Origin: an uncultured Granulosicoccaceae bacterium
GTDB lineage: Bacteria; Pseudomonadota; Gammaproteobacteria; Granulosicoccales; Granulosicoccaceae
Direction: 5' to 3'
Length of the DNA stretch: 64,000 nucleotides
Assembly: GCA_937957915.1 (NCBI GenBank)
Contig: CALGNZ010000047.1
Span: 211,106-275,105 of the forward strand
Below are positions 9,972 to 18,876 of the stretch, piece by piece (within the stretch, counting starts at the first letter, position 1; each line of letters begins with the position of its first letter). A program made the position numbers and the translations under genes. The notes beneath the pieces are model-generated. The model made no database searches, was not told where the DNA came from, and saw nothing but the letters and a program-made list of their open reading frames with translations.

Positions 9972-10562
9972 TCAGTTTGCAGCCGGTGAGTGACCATCGG
10001 TGTTTTTTTCCACCCAGCGCTGGCTGTTGTCGGTCAGTGTTTCTTTTTTCCAGAATGGTGCTCGAGACTTAAGTGCCTCCATCAGAAAGCGGCAGGCATC
10101 GAAGGCGGCAGCGCGATGAGCGGACCAGCAAACGACCAGCACTATCGGATCACCAGGGGTTATGTCGCCAACCCGATGTACGATCAATGACTGCAGCAAT
10201 GGCCATTGCTGTTGCGCATCGTCGATAATCGCCTGCAACTGTGATTCGGTCATACCCGGATAGTGTTCCAGTGTCATGGCCTGAACATCATCGTTTTCAT
10301 TGAAGTCACGCATTGTGCCGACAAAACTGGCCGTTGCGCCAAACTCGCCACTGGTTAATCTGCTTTCCTGAAACTGCTGTGTTAGCTGCCACGGATCAAA
10401 CGGGCCTGGCCTGATCTGAACGTTGTCGGTGGGCTCAGGGACGGTGTTTTTGTCGGCGGCAGGGCTGTTGCTGTCCGCGTTGTCGATTGCCACCCGGGTT
10501 TGTGCCAGCGATGGATCATTACGCTTTTTTGCAAGTGAACGGCTGACGGGTCCACGGTTCAT
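9972..10562 (-). CDS. moaE: Molybdopterin synthase catalytic subunit, N-terminally extended
   Basis: MoaE inserts the dithiolene sulfurs into precursor Z (cPMP) with sulfur delivered by MoaD. The family core starts near residue 47 (IRPGPFDPWQLTQQF) and includes GATASFVGTMRDFN, LEHYPGMTE, IVHRVGDITPGD, SAHRAAAFDACR and the active-site lysine region RAPFWKKE. At 196 residues it is about 45 longer than usual because of a low-complexity N-terminal extension. The start ATG at 10562 has GGAGGA 6 bases upstream; those bases are also the last two glycine codons of moaD. An internal start for a standard-length MoaE was not found at the domain border. Confidence 0.93.
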   Translation of the reverse strand: MNRGPVSRSLAKKRNDPSLAQTRVAIDNADSNSPAADKNTVPEPTDNVQIRPGPFDPWQLTQQFQESRLTSGEFGATASFVGTMRDFNENDDVQAMTLEHYPGMTESQLQAIIDDAQQQWPLLQSLIVHRVGDITPGDPIVLVVCWSAHRAAAFDACRFLMEALKSRAPFWKKETLTDNSQRWVEKNTDGHSPAAN

Positions 10563-10565
10563 GAT

Positions 10566-10799
10566 TTATCCTCCGGTCACCGGTGGAAAGAACGCCACCT
10601 CGTCGCCGTCAGCTACCGGATGCGTCAAGCCGGCATGGGTTTGATTGACAGCGCACACCGTGTTCTCCGGCATTGGCAAATCCCCTGCGGCGATTTGCCA
10701 GACGTCGGCTACAGTTGACGCTTGTGAACTGTCGATATCCAGCTCACTTTGGTTGAGAGTTTCGCGCATACTGGCGAAAAATTTCACTTTGACGGTCAT
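10566..10799 (-). CDS. moaD: Molybdopterin synthase sulfur carrier subunit
   Basis: Ubiquitin-fold sulfur carrier of 77 residues ending in the required Gly-Gly (PPVTGG), which is adenylylated and thiocarboxylated. [12 protein letters not shown] at the start and [12 protein letters not shown] at the end are family hallmarks. It is directly upstream of moaE with only 3 bases between stop and start, so the 1:1 subunits are translationally coupled. Divergent moaC lies 72 bases away, so one short region carries both promoters. No moaA or moaB in the window. Confidence 0.95.
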   Translation of the reverse strand: MTVKVKFFASMRETLNQSELDIDSSQASTVADVWQIAAGDLPMPENTVCAVNQTHAGLTHPVADGDEVAFFPPVTGG

Positions 10800-10871
10800 G
10801 GGTGCATTATGCCTTGCGCTCGGGACGGTGCAATCACCGGGGCCACATTTAATTGTTATCGGGAACGACTC

Positions 10872-11351
10872 ATGTCAGATCTTACTCACTTTAACCAGCA
10901 TGGTGATGCACACATGGTCGATGTTGGTGACAAGCAGGTGACCCACCGTGTTGCCGTCGCAGCCGGCCATATCAGTATGAAGAGCGACACTCTGGCAATG
11001 ATAATCAAAGGAGATCATCGAAAGGGAGATGTGCTCGGCATCGCCCGCATTGCCGGAATCATGGCCAGCAAGCGTACCAGTGACCTGATCCCGCTGTGTC
11101 ATCCGATCGGGCTGACGCACGTTGAAGTCAATTTCGATATTGATGAGTCATCCGGTAGTGTCGCCTGTCAGGCCCGAACCGAAACGCGCTCCCAAACCGG
11201 GGTCGAAATGGAGGCGTTGACCGCCGTACAGGTCGCGTTGCTGACCATTTATGATATGTGCAAGGCCATCGATCGGGGTATGGAAATGAGCGGAATCCGG
11301 CTGCTCGAGAAATCTGGTGGCAAATCCGGTGACTGGAAAGCAGTAAATTAA
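10872..11351 (+). CDS. moaC: Cyclic pyranopterin monophosphate synthase
   Basis: MoaC converts the MoaA product to cyclic pyranopterin monophosphate. ATG 10872 gives 160 residues, the family length; an upstream GTG-type frame to 10749 overlaps moaD and is not needed. Visible: [15 protein letters not shown], the conserved [19 protein letters not shown] block, and the C-terminal [13 protein letters not shown] with MCKAID. It is divergent from moaDE. The other biosynthetic genes must be elsewhere. Confidence 0.97.
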   Translation: MSDLTHFNQHGDAHMVDVGDKQVTHRVAVAAGHISMKSDTLAMIIKGDHRKGDVLGIARIAGIMASKRTSDLIPLCHPIGLTHVEVNFDIDESSGSVACQARTETRSQTGVEMEALTAVQVALLTIYDMCKAIDRGMEMSGIRLLEKSGGKSGDWKAVN

Positions 11352-11481
11352 GTAAACACTGCGAGTTTGATGTTTCCACCGGAGTCAAGCTGATGCACAA
11401 TAGCGTGGGTTACAAATGATCCACATTCACGCACATTTGGCGACGCCGCACCGCAACGGCGTTGTCACTTTTACAGGTTAG

Positions 11482-14220
11482 ATGAAACTGATTACACGCT
11501 TGCTGTTAGGACTGATTGCCGTGGTGGCGACCCTGTTCATTGCAGCGGCGTTTATTGTCAGCACAATCGACCCTGCGCAACATAAAGATCGTATCCAGCA
11601 ATTTGTGTTTGATCAGACCGGTCGCACGCTGGAAATTCGTGGTCGCGTCGAGGCGCAGTTATTCCCGTGGGCCGGATTTTCCCTGCGAGATGTCACCCTG
11701 TCTGGTGCGGAAGGCTTCTTCACAGAAAATTTCGCACAGATCAGACAGGTCGATGCGCGTCTGCGCTTCCTGCCACTGATTGTGGGTAGCGTCAGTATAA
11801 GACATGTCCATTTGCAGGGGCTTGAACTCGACCTGCAGCGCAATCTTGAGGGTCGAACAAACTGGGATGACCTGATGTCCAATACATCGGTTGTCACCAC
11901 CGATGTATCAAACGACGATGTTCTGCAGGAGATCGAGGCTGGTACGCCGGTCGTAGCAGCGCTGTCGGTCGGTCAACTTGTTGTGTCAGACAGTATCGTT
12001 CACTGGCGCGACGAAATGGCTGACAAAAAATTCCTCCTGTCTGATTTTCGCTTATCAGCCGGCGAGGTTACATTGACCGAGCCCTTTCGTTTTGACACCG
12101 GCTTTGTGGTTAACGGGGTGGCCGGGTTCCCCATCACACAATTGAGCGCGTCTGGCCTGGCAGGCATCGATCTGGCCGAGAATATCTACCGTGTCGATTC
12201 GTTTCAGGTGGACTCGGTGCTTACCTTCGCCAGCAACGATAGCCCGGCAGACGCTAGTTCAATTGAAACGGAGGCTGGTAAGTCCCCTGAACAGGAGATC
12301 GCTGATCCGAAACTCACAGCGCGATACACTGGATCGGTGGTCGCTGACCTGAGCGCGCAGCGTGTGGATTTTTCCCCGTTGACGCTGGCTGTAGAGGGTG
12401 TTGTTCTCAGTGGCGAGCTGCACATGACAGATTTGCTGCAAAACCCGGGTGTATTCGGGCACATTGCCAGTGATGCCAGTGACGTTGCTACCCTGCTGGA
12501 AACGCGGGGTGTTGTGTTGCCCGACACCTTTGATCGAACGCTGTTGCAAGACTTCAAACTGTCAGCAAATTTTCAGCGCGCTGACGAAAACTTTCTGATC
12601 AGCGATGTCAGTTTAGGCAATCAGCACGCGGCGTTAACCGGTAATTTTCAGATTGCCAACTTCCAGCGTGCGCCAGTGTTAACCGGAACGATCACCAGCA
12701 ATAACATCAACCCCGCTCTGTGGGCCGACGCAATCGGATATACCCCGTTCGACAAGACGGCGCTGACCAAGGCCCATATCAGTGCAGACGTTCGTCAGTC
12801 AGGTCAGTTACTGGTACTCAATGACATTGCGTTAAAACTGGATGACAGTACGGTCAGCGGTGATATCGAGTTGGTAAAAACCGACGATGGCCAGTATCCG
12901 GTGCGCTTTGAGCTACAGGCAGACAGCCTTAATTTTGATCGGTATTTTCGCGGTGGCATTGATATCGATGGGCTGGCGGCTTTAGCTGATCGTGCTGATC
13001 TGGATCTGCCGGTAGAGACGATTCGTGCATTGGATATACAGGGAAAGCTGACGGCTGCACAACTGCAATGGTCAGGGATGCAGTTCACCGAAGTGGCTTT
13101 GCCGATACGCGTTGCTGAAGGGCGGGTCGAGGGGCTGGAAATCAAGGCGACAACCTATAAGGGTACATTGTTCACTTCTACGGTTCTTGATGTGACACCC
13201 GATGAACCCCTGTTAACTGCAACAGTAAGTCTTAATGCCGTAGATCTGAACCCAATGTTGGATGCCGCATTGCAGGGCGAGGCTGCCTTGTCCGGTACCG
13301 GTATTGTTAACGTCGACTTGTTAAGTCGTGGCAGCACAGTGGCCGAAATGGCTGATCGCGCAGGTGGCGCTTTAAATGTACGAATCACCGATGGCGCTAT
13401 TGATAACGTTAATCTCGCTCATGAATGGGTTACCTTGTTATCTGCCTACCTGTTGCCGGAAACTAATGATCAGACCGTCGTTGAAGCTGAACCTGGACAG
13501 TCATCAGAGCGTAATGCGGCGTCTGGGGCGTCGCCCGGTTCAACTGCCTTAACCGCTAATCAAAAAACCCTTATCAATGAGTTGAGTATGTCGTGGGAGC
13601 TTGCTGATGGTCGTCTGTACAGTAACGATCTGGATTTGCGTTCTGTCGGTATGAACCTGTCAGGGCAGGGCAGTATTGCTCTTGCAGAGCAGTCCATTGA
13701 TTATCTGTTGCAGGTGGCTTTTACAGAAGACGCGGTCGATGCAGCGGCCGATACCATCGATTCTGTATTAGCGCCAACACATAACCGAATGGTCGGTATG
13801 ACAGTGCCCCTGGTTATTCGCGGGTCGGTAAAACCATTGCTAATTGACTTTATTGCTCGCCTCAATGAGTCACTGCAGGCGGAGTTGCAAAAGCCGGATA
13901 TCTTCGGGTCGACGATCTCTGATTCAGAAACCACGGGTGCCGACGTCAGCACTGACACACCACTCGATATCGCCGTAGTGAAGGATCGACTGCTGCAACA
14001 TAATGCAGAGGCTGAGACCGCGCTGAATGCGCGTCTGGAAGCGGTGCGTGATGCAGAGCAACAGCAGCAAAACCGGGTAACGCCGGTAGAAGAAGATGTA
14101 GAGGCGTCGAATAGCATCAATGAACAGATTCAGCGCGAAACAGATGAGCTAAAAAACCGCCTGCAAAATAACCTGCAGAAAGATCTACAAAGAAAACTCT
14201 CCAATCTCACTGAAGATTAG
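11482..14220 (+). CDS. AsmA family protein
   Basis: Inner-membrane-anchored periplasmic AsmA-like protein of 912 residues. An N-terminal transmembrane helix (about 5-27) is followed by the AsmA N-domain (TGRTLEIRGRVEAQLFPWAGFSLRDV), a long middle region of beta-strand character and the AsmA_2 C-terminal domain (LNVRITDGAIDNVNLAHEWV, then YSNDLDLRSVGMNLSGQGSI). The last 100 residues are a Glu/Gln-rich coiled coil. The family is linked to phospholipid transport and outer-membrane integrity. It precedes mutY and yggX, an order common in gammaproteobacteria. ATG 11482 has a weak ribosome site. Confidence 0.93.
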   Translation: MKLITRLLLGLIAVVATLFIAAAFIVSTIDPAQHKDRIQQFVFDQTGRTLEIRGRVEAQLFPWAGFSLRDVTLSGAEGFFTENFAQIRQVDARLRFLPLIVGSVSIRHVHLQGLELDLQRNLEGRTNWDDLMSNTSVVTTDVSNDDVLQEIEAGTPVVAALSVGQLVVSDSIVHWRDEMADKKFLLSDFRLSAGEVTLTEPFRFDTGFVVNGVAGFPITQLSASGLAGIDLAENIYRVDSFQVDSVLTFASNDSPADASSIETEAGKSPEQEIADPKLTARYTGSVVADLSAQRVDFSPLTLAVEGVVLSGELHMTDLLQNPGVFGHIASDASDVATLLETRGVVLPDTFDRTLLQDFKLSANFQRADENFLISDVSLGNQHAALTGNFQIANFQRAPVLTGTITSNNINPALWADAIGYTPFDKTALTKAHISADVRQSGQLLVLNDIALKLDDSTVSGDIELVKTDDGQYPVRFELQADSLNFDRYFRGGIDIDGLAALADRADLDLPVETIRALDIQGKLTAAQLQWSGMQFTEVALPIRVAEGRVEGLEIKATTYKGTLFTSTVLDVTPDEPLLTATVSLNAVDLNPMLDAALQGEAALSGTGIVNVDLLSRGSTVAEMADRAGGALNVRITDGAIDNVNLAHEWVTLLSAYLLPETNDQTVVEAEPGQSSERNAASGASPGSTALTANQKTLINELSMSWELADGRLYSNDLDLRSVGMNLSGQGSIALAEQSIDYLLQVAFTEDAVDAAADTIDSVLAPTHNRMVGMTVPLVIRGSVKPLLIDFIARLNESLQAELQKPDIFGSTISDSETTGADVSTDTPLDIAVVKDRLLQHNAEAETALNARLEAVRDAEQQQQNRVTPVEEDVEASNSINEQIQRETDELKNRLQNNLQKDLQRKLSNLTED

Positions 14221-14236
14221 AGCAGCAGACCTACCC

Positions 14237-15430
14237 ATGTCACCAACCGTAAAAAACCAGCCGACCCGTCGATCGCCCGCGCCTGCAAAGGAGGTGCCTG
14301 CAAAGGAGGCGCCTGCACAGATAGGGAATGCACAGATTGAAGACAATCGTGTGTTGCCTGCACTGTCTGCAGCACAGCGAAAACGATTTGCCAAAGCAGT
14401 GCTGAGCTGGTTCGATGATTTTGGTCGTAAAAATCTGCCGTGGCAGCAAGATGCATCGCCCTACCGGGTTTGGATTTCCGAGATCATGCTGCAACAGACG
14501 CAGGTAACAACCGTTATTCCCTACTACCAGCGCTTTATGCAGTCGTTTCCGACAGTGGCCGTACTCGCAAAAGCCAGTCAGGACGATGTGCTGGACCACT
14601 GGACAGGCCTCGGCTATTACGCCCGTGGTCGTAATCTGCACAATTCAGCTCAGGTCATTGTTGAACAATACGGTGGCGAGTTGCCAACAACAGTTGACGA
14701 ACTGGAACGGTTGCCCGGCATTGGCCGATCAACCGCTGGTGCGATAGTCAGTCTTGGTGTTGGAAACTGGGCGCCCATTCTTGATGGCAACGTCAAGCGA
14801 GTGCTTTGCCGTCACTACACAGTTGATGGCTGGTACGGACAAACAGCCGTACAAAAGCAGTTATGGCAACTGTCAGAACAACTGACTCCGGCCAACCGGG
14901 CCGGCAATTTTAATCAGGCAATGATGGATGTGGGTGCCACGGTTTGCACACGCAGTAATCCGAACTGCAGCGCCTGCCCGGTCAGTAAAACCTGCCGAGC
15001 GCTTGCCCGGGGCAAGCCCACCGACTGGCCTCATCGCAAACCGTCCAAAGAAAAGCCCAAACGACAGTGCTGGATGCTGGTCGCAATTGACAAGTCCAGC
15101 GGTGAAGTATTGCTCGAAAAAAGACCACAAACGGGTATCTGGGGCGGTCTGTGGAGTTTGCCCCAGTACGATTCAGTGGGTGAGTTGGGTGACGCTGCCA
15201 ACCTGCTTGACGGTAACGTTGTACCACTCGAAAAACTCGGCCCGATCGAACACACGTTTACCCACTTTCACCTGACTATCCATCCGTTAATTGCACGTAT
15301 CAGCAGGCAGAGCCGCGATGCAATCATGGATACCGAACAGCTGGTTTGGTATAAACACGGAGATACGCCCGGTGGCTTTGCAGCGCCTGTTGCCAAATTG
15401 CTTGATAAGCTAATGCAATCGCTGGTGTAG
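14237..15430 (+). CDS. mutY: A/G-specific adenine DNA glycosylase
   Basis: Removes adenine mispaired with 8-oxoguanine. After an unusual N-terminal extension of about 40 residues, the catalytic domain shows ISEIMLQQTQVTTVIPYY, the helix-hairpin-helix LPGIGRSTAGAI with the catalytic Asp in ILDGNVKRVLCR, and the iron-sulfur cluster Cys pattern C-X6-C-X2-C-X5-C (CTRSNPNCSACPVSKTC). A C-terminal NUDIX-like 8-oxoG recognition domain follows (FTHFHLTIHPL). 397 residues against about 350 in E. coli. It lies 16 bases after asmA and 44 before yggX, so one transcript is likely. Confidence 0.97.
   Translation: MSPTVKNQPTRRSPAPAKEVPAKEAPAQIGNAQIEDNRVLPALSAAQRKRFAKAVLSWFDDFGRKNLPWQQDASPYRVWISEIMLQQTQVTTVIPYYQRFMQSFPTVAVLAKASQDDVLDHWTGLGYYARGRNLHNSAQVIVEQYGGELPTTVDELERLPGIGRSTAGAIVSLGVGNWAPILDGNVKRVLCRHYTVDGWYGQTAVQKQLWQLSEQLTPANRAGNFNQAMMDVGATVCTRSNPNCSACPVSKTCRALARGKPTDWPHRKPSKEKPKRQCWMLVAIDKSSGEVLLEKRPQTGIWGGLWSLPQYDSVGELGDAANLLDGNVVPLEKLGPIEHTFTHFHLTIHPLIARISRQSRDAIMDTEQLVWYKHGDTPGGFAAPVAKLLDKLMQSLV
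14281..14310 (+). repeat. 15-bp tandem repeat in mutY 5' end
   Basis: Two copies of GCCTGCAAAGGAGG(T/C), followed by a partial third. They encode the PAKE(V/A) run of the MutY extension, and each copy contains the full consensus ribosome-binding sequence AAAGGAGG inside the reading frame. No in-frame start codon sits at proper spacing downstream. Confidence 0.7.
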
Positions 15431-15474
15431 TGGCTTCGGTAACCTCTTAATGAATTCAAACACTTGGAAAAGTA

Positions 15475-15747
15475 ATGGCTAGAATGGTTCAGTGCGTCAA
15501 GCTCGATAAAGAGGCAGAAGGCCTCGATCGACCCACTTACCCGGGAGATCTCGGCAAGCGGGTTTATCAAAATGTTTCAAAAGAAGCATGGCAGGGCTGG
15601 CTCGGCCATCAAACCATGTTGATCAACGAGTATCGCCTCACGCCGGTTGATCCAAAAGCGCGAAAATTTCTTGAAGAAGAGATGGAAAAGTACTTTTTTG
15701 GTGGCGGTTCGGACATGCCGGACGGATTTGTGCCGCAAAATGACTGA
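15475..15747 (+). CDS. yggX: Fe(2+)-trafficking / oxidative damage protection protein
   Basis: Small cytoplasmic YggX-family protein of 90 residues, full length. [21 protein letters not shown] and the C-terminal [20 protein letters not shown] are almost the standard YggX sequence. The protein protects Fe-S clusters and supports iron trafficking; its neighbour MutY is itself an Fe-S enzyme and the mutY-yggX pairing is conserved in E. coli. It is the last gene of the asmA-mutY-yggX run. A nested hairpin follows after 60 bases. Confidence 0.97.
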   Translation: MARMVQCVKLDKEAEGLDRPTYPGDLGKRVYQNVSKEAWQGWLGHQTMLINEYRLTPVDPKARKFLEEEMEKYFFGGGSDMPDGFVPQND

Positions 15748-15764
15748 AGACTGCTGCGGCGGGC

Positions 15765-15793
15765 TTGACTACAGCCACGCCAATAGGTCTAAT
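15765..15793 (+). promoter_or_regulatory. Probable sigma-70 promoter of tRNA-Phe
   Basis: TTGACT (15765-15770), a 17-base spacer, and TCTAAT (15788-15793). A GC-rich discriminator (ACGCCGC) follows, as in stringently controlled stable-RNA promoters. The tRNA begins about 105 bases after the expected start point, so a leader of that length would be removed in processing. Confidence 0.6.
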
Positions 15794-15807
15794 ACGCCGC
15801 TTGGTTA

Positions 15808-15860
15808 GACGTTGTTGGCTCTGGAGCCGAAACCCGATCGGGTTTGCCCGCAACAACGTC
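15808..15860 (+). repeat. Nested inverted repeat in tRNA-Phe leader
   Basis: An outer 10-bp perfect stem (GACGTTGTTG at 15808-15817 with its complement at 15851-15860) encloses a 16-base perfect palindrome (AAACCCGATCGGGTTT, 15830-15845). There is no T-run after it. It lies between the tRNA promoter and the tRNA, or can serve as the 3' end of the yggX message. Confidence 0.65.
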
Positions 15861-15904
15861 AGGTAAAACCAAACCCTCAGCCTGTATCGATTCAATCTGT
15901 ATAT

Positions 15905-15980
15905 GGCCAGGTAGCTCAGTCGGTAGAGCAGGGGACTGAAAATCCCCGTGTCGGCGGTTCGATTCCGTCCCTGGCCACCA
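15905..15980 (+). tRNA. tRNA-Phe (GAA)
   Basis: 76 bases with the CCA end encoded. Acceptor stem GGCCAGG (15905-15911) pairs with 15970-15976; the anticodon stem GGGGA/TCCCC encloses the loop CTGAAAA with anticodon GAA at 15938-15940. The T-arm GGTTCGATTCC is intact. Confidence 0.97.
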
Positions 15981-16283
15981 TTGTTAATTCCCTACTTATC
16001 CCTGGCGATTTCAAAGCGACAGGAATTCGCAGCTGTATTCCTGCGAACTCCCTATATTGGTAGCGCTTTGCTACTTAGTGCTTTGCTACAAGTCGGTATC
16101 CGCTTCTTCGCTGAACACCTGGTTCAATAGTCGTATTCTCTCGTCGAACCAGCGCTTTGCGATTGCTACCATATTGTCCATCCTTGGAGGGGAGCGCCGT
16201 GTTACGGCAGATGCTCGGAGAACTTTAGGGGTTAGTCGCTAATGGCGGGGCGGTACAAAGCTAAAAACATGCTCAATAAAAGC
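15981..16283. other. Gene-poor stretch after tRNA-Phe
   Basis: About 300 bases with no convincing gene. It has a short hairpin (TTCGCAG/CTGCGAA near 16027) and a repeated GCTTTGCTAC (near 16070 and 16080). A 31-codon minus-strand frame (16086-16181) has a purine-rich leader but no recognisable protein. No copy of the tRNA 3' end was seen downstream, so there is no direct evidence for integration. Confidence 0.4.
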
Positions 16284-17159
16284 TCACAGACTCGCGCGAA
16301 GATGATCCGCCGCGGCTTCAACCGCTTCTGAGGGATTGGCCATGATGGTCAGTGCCAGTGCGTATTGACTTAGCTTGGGTAAGCCGTGTTGTTTACCCAG
16401 CTGAATTATTCCCTCGCCGCAACTTGAAAGTGGTATCGGGGCGATGGCGAGGTCTGCCAGCATTGCTGCTCTTTGTCCGGAAATATGTGCGCTCATAAAT
16501 GCTATTCGATAATCACGCTTGTGTTTTTTCAGACTTTCGATAGCTGTCGCGCGCCACGAACAGCCTTCCTCCCAAACTGATATTGGCACCGGGTTCTGCT
16601 CCCAGGCAACACCGTTGCGTGCGCCTGCCCAGACCAGGGGTTCTTTGAGTAAAACTTCCGCGCCCTCAGCTTTTGCGGCTTCCGGGCTGGTGGCATAGAG
16701 ACACATATCCAGCTGTCCCTTTTTGACTTTGGCAGTGAGGTTGGTCGAGCTGTCGACAACAACATCAACGGTCACACAGCAATGGGTTGAAGCAAAGCGT
16801 TGCAGCATGGATGGCAGCCATCGTTCGGCGACATCGTCGGGTGCACCCAGCCTGACAACACCGCTAATCCCGGGTGTGACGAACTGGGCCATCATGTCCC
16901 GATTGAGTGCCAGCAAGCGACGACCATGCTCGAGTAGTCTGTCGCCATCCGCTGTCGGGGTAACTGATCTTGAATCGCGAGTAAACAGAGGTTTGCCAAC
17001 GAGTTCTTCGAGTCGCTTAACCTGCATTGATACAGCGGACGGAGTACGAAATACCGTTTCGGCCGCGGCCGAGAAATTACCGGTATCCGCAATGGCCACC
17101 AGCGTTTTCAGTAAATCGAGCTCCAGAAGCGGTGTTTGCTCGGCTCCGTTTGCACTCAT
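16284..17159 (-). CDS. LysR family transcriptional regulator
   Basis: LysR-type regulator of 291 residues. The start is ATG 17159, preceded by AAGGAAA; the frame also opens at TTG 17177. The N-terminal winged helix is clear (ETVFRTPSAVSMQVKRLEELVGKPLF, split here as the usual two helices) followed by DSRSVTPTADG. The effector domain covers about 90-291. It resembles the HdfR/YhjC-like group that binds small ligands. It is divergent from a DUF1127 gene at 17296, a likely regulated neighbour. The ligand is not identifiable. Confidence 0.92.
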   Translation of the reverse strand: MSANGAEQTPLLELDLLKTLVAIADTGNFSAAAETVFRTPSAVSMQVKRLEELVGKPLFTRDSRSVTPTADGDRLLEHGRRLLALNRDMMAQFVTPGISGVVRLGAPDDVAERWLPSMLQRFASTHCCVTVDVVVDSSTNLTAKVKKGQLDMCLYATSPEAAKAEGAEVLLKEPLVWAGARNGVAWEQNPVPISVWEEGCSWRATAIESLKKHKRDYRIAFMSAHISGQRAAMLADLAIAPIPLSSCGEGIIQLGKQHGLPKLSQYALALTIMANPSEAVEAAADHLRASL

Positions 17160-17295
17160 CTGCTTTCCTTCTATCAATAAAACTCAAAGATGGTGTCAAT
17201 ACTATTCGTTTGATTGAATCACTAATCGGGCCGATAGTCCAGTTGCGCCAACAAAACCGGCGAAAAAAACTTATTGCACCCAAAAGGAGAGCAAC

Positions 17296-17586
17296 ATGAC
17301 GACGAACTGCATCGCGACCGAACTCAACCCTTGCGCAAGCACTGCTGATAGACGACAGTCCGCGCTGCGGAAGCTGTGGGCGACAGTTAATGGCTGGTGG
17401 TTAGAGACCAGGCGGCGCTGTACCGATCGTCAGGCAATCCGGTACCTTTCAACACTGGATGATGCCGTGTTAAGAGATATTGGTGTTAACCGGGGTGATG
17501 TGGAATGGGCGGGCAGGTTGCCGAGTTCGGTGGACGCGTCAGTTCAGTTGGAAATTATTGCAAGGGGAGGAGGTCGCAGGCGGTAA
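17296..17586 (+). CDS. DUF1127 small protein
   Basis: Small protein of 96 residues. Its middle (YLSTLDDAVLRDIGVNRGDVEWA) is the DUF1127 signature, an Arg-rich helix pair found in many proteobacterial small proteins that bind RNA or affect phosphate/nitrogen regulation in alphaproteobacteria. The N-terminal 30 residues and the Arg/Gly-rich tail are not conserved. Ribosome site AGGAG lies 6-8 bases before ATG 17296. It is divergent from a LysR gene. The function here is unknown. Confidence 0.85.
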   Translation: MTTNCIATELNPCASTADRRQSALRKLWATVNGWWLETRRRCTDRQAIRYLSTLDDAVLRDIGVNRGDVEWAGRLPSSVDASVQLEIIARGGGRRR

Positions 17587-17647
17587 CGATAGATTGGACC
17601 GCATACTTTGTCACACCGCCTGATCAGAGCGGGTTACCTTTTTTCGA

Positions 17648-18793
17648 TTATTTACTTGTGAAAAAACTGACCAGTTGTCTGGTATCGATAGATTGGCATA
17701 TCTGATCAGGTGGTCTTAGTGTTGTCATAGTTTCGGCAGCGACCATGGCGTTGATTATAGATTCTTCGATCGCTTCAGTCGCTGCCAGATAGATCGGGTC
17801 GAACAGTCCGTCATTGATGGTTTCGAGTGTGCGACGAGGCCCAGCAAGTTGCGGTATCGGACCTCGGTTGGCGGTACTGAAGGCCATGAAGATGTCACCG
17901 GAACTGTTGCCACCGGGTGTGCCACCTCTGCCAATACCTATAGCGGCTCGCTTTGCCAGACGCCTGAGTTGATGTGGTGCCATTGGAATATCAGTGGCCA
18001 GAATAACAATGATCGAACCCCGTTCGCTTTCGAACAGACGGTTATCTGTCATTACTTCTCCCACCCGTTTTCCCAATGCAGTAAACCAGGGCCGGGTTCC
18101 GTGGTTGGCTTGTACAAGTGCACCAACAGTGAAGGCTTCGTTATCGATAGCAAGCTGTCTTGATGATGTGCCGGTGCCACCCTTGAACTCATAACAGATC
18201 ATGCCGGTACCACCACCAACATTGCCTTCGGCTATGGGGCCATCGGCTGCGGCATTAAGTGCTGACAACGCATCGGCTTCAGTGATATGCAGGCCATTGA
18301 TATCGTTTAGTACACCATCATAGGTTTCTGCTACAACCGGCATGGCCCAAAGGTGCTCGGACTGCCATGCAGATTTATAGGTGTCGATCATCCATTTGAC
18401 GGCAGCGTGATGCACCATGCCAACACTGTGGGTGTTGGTGAGACAGACTGGCCCGACAAAATATCCACCATCTTCTATCCAGTGAGTACCGGTCATCTCA
18501 CCGTTGCCGTTAAGCGCGTACATGCCAGCCCATACAGGTTGCGGCTCAGTGTTATGGCCGAGCGGCAGAATTGCGGTTACGCCGCTGCGTACCGGTCCAT
18601 TGCCTTGACGCAGTGGTGGTTCACCTTCAATGCGTGTGCAGTAACCAACCTCTACGCCGGGTACATCGGTTATCGCATTGTGCTGGCCGGTCTGCCCTGG
18701 AAAGGGCAGACCCAGTTCACGACCACGAGGTTTCATCATAGGTATCGGAGACCAAAGAAGTATTGGGTCTGGCTGTGCCTGGCGCATAGCCAT
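17648..18793 (-). CDS. P1 family (DmpA/BapA-type) aminopeptidase
   Basis: Self-processing Ntn-type aminopeptidase, MEROPS S58, 381 residues. The pattern is ITDVPGVEVGYC at the start, EGNVGGGTGMICYEFKGG in the middle, then ERG-SIIVILATDIP where the chain is expected to be cut between G259 and S260 to expose the nucleophile, as in DmpA (249/250). GGNSSGDIFMAF at 294-305 carries the further active-site serine. Members release N-terminal residues or beta-peptides. The ATG at 18793 lacks a good ribosome site; MMKPRG at about 18736 is an alternative. No signal peptide, so cytoplasmic. Confidence 0.92.
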   Translation of the reverse strand: MAMRQAQPDPILLWSPIPMMKPRGRELGLPFPGQTGQHNAITDVPGVEVGYCTRIEGEPPLRQGNGPVRSGVTAILPLGHNTEPQPVWAGMYALNGNGEMTGTHWIEDGGYFVGPVCLTNTHSVGMVHHAAVKWMIDTYKSAWQSEHLWAMPVVAETYDGVLNDINGLHITEADALSALNAAADGPIAEGNVGGGTGMICYEFKGGTGTSSRQLAIDNEAFTVGALVQANHGTRPWFTALGKRVGEVMTDNRLFESERGSIIVILATDIPMAPHQLRRLAKRAAIGIGRGGTPGGNSSGDIFMAFSTANRGPIPQLAGPRRTLETINDGLFDPIYLAATEAIEESIINAMVAAETMTTLRPPDQICQSIDTRQLVSFFTSK

Positions 18794-18876
18794 GTGCAGA
18801 GCAGGTTGTGCAAGGCTGCATGAGTCAGGCGTGTGCGCAATCGAAATTTGGGCTGCACACGTCGAGGTGCAGGTGA

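Noticed and set aside
16086..16181. 31-codon minus-strand frame after tRNA-Phe
   Set aside because: Too short to support without comparative data.
15981..16283. Possible integration site beside tRNA-Phe
   Set aside because: No repeat of the tRNA end, integrase or phage gene is present.
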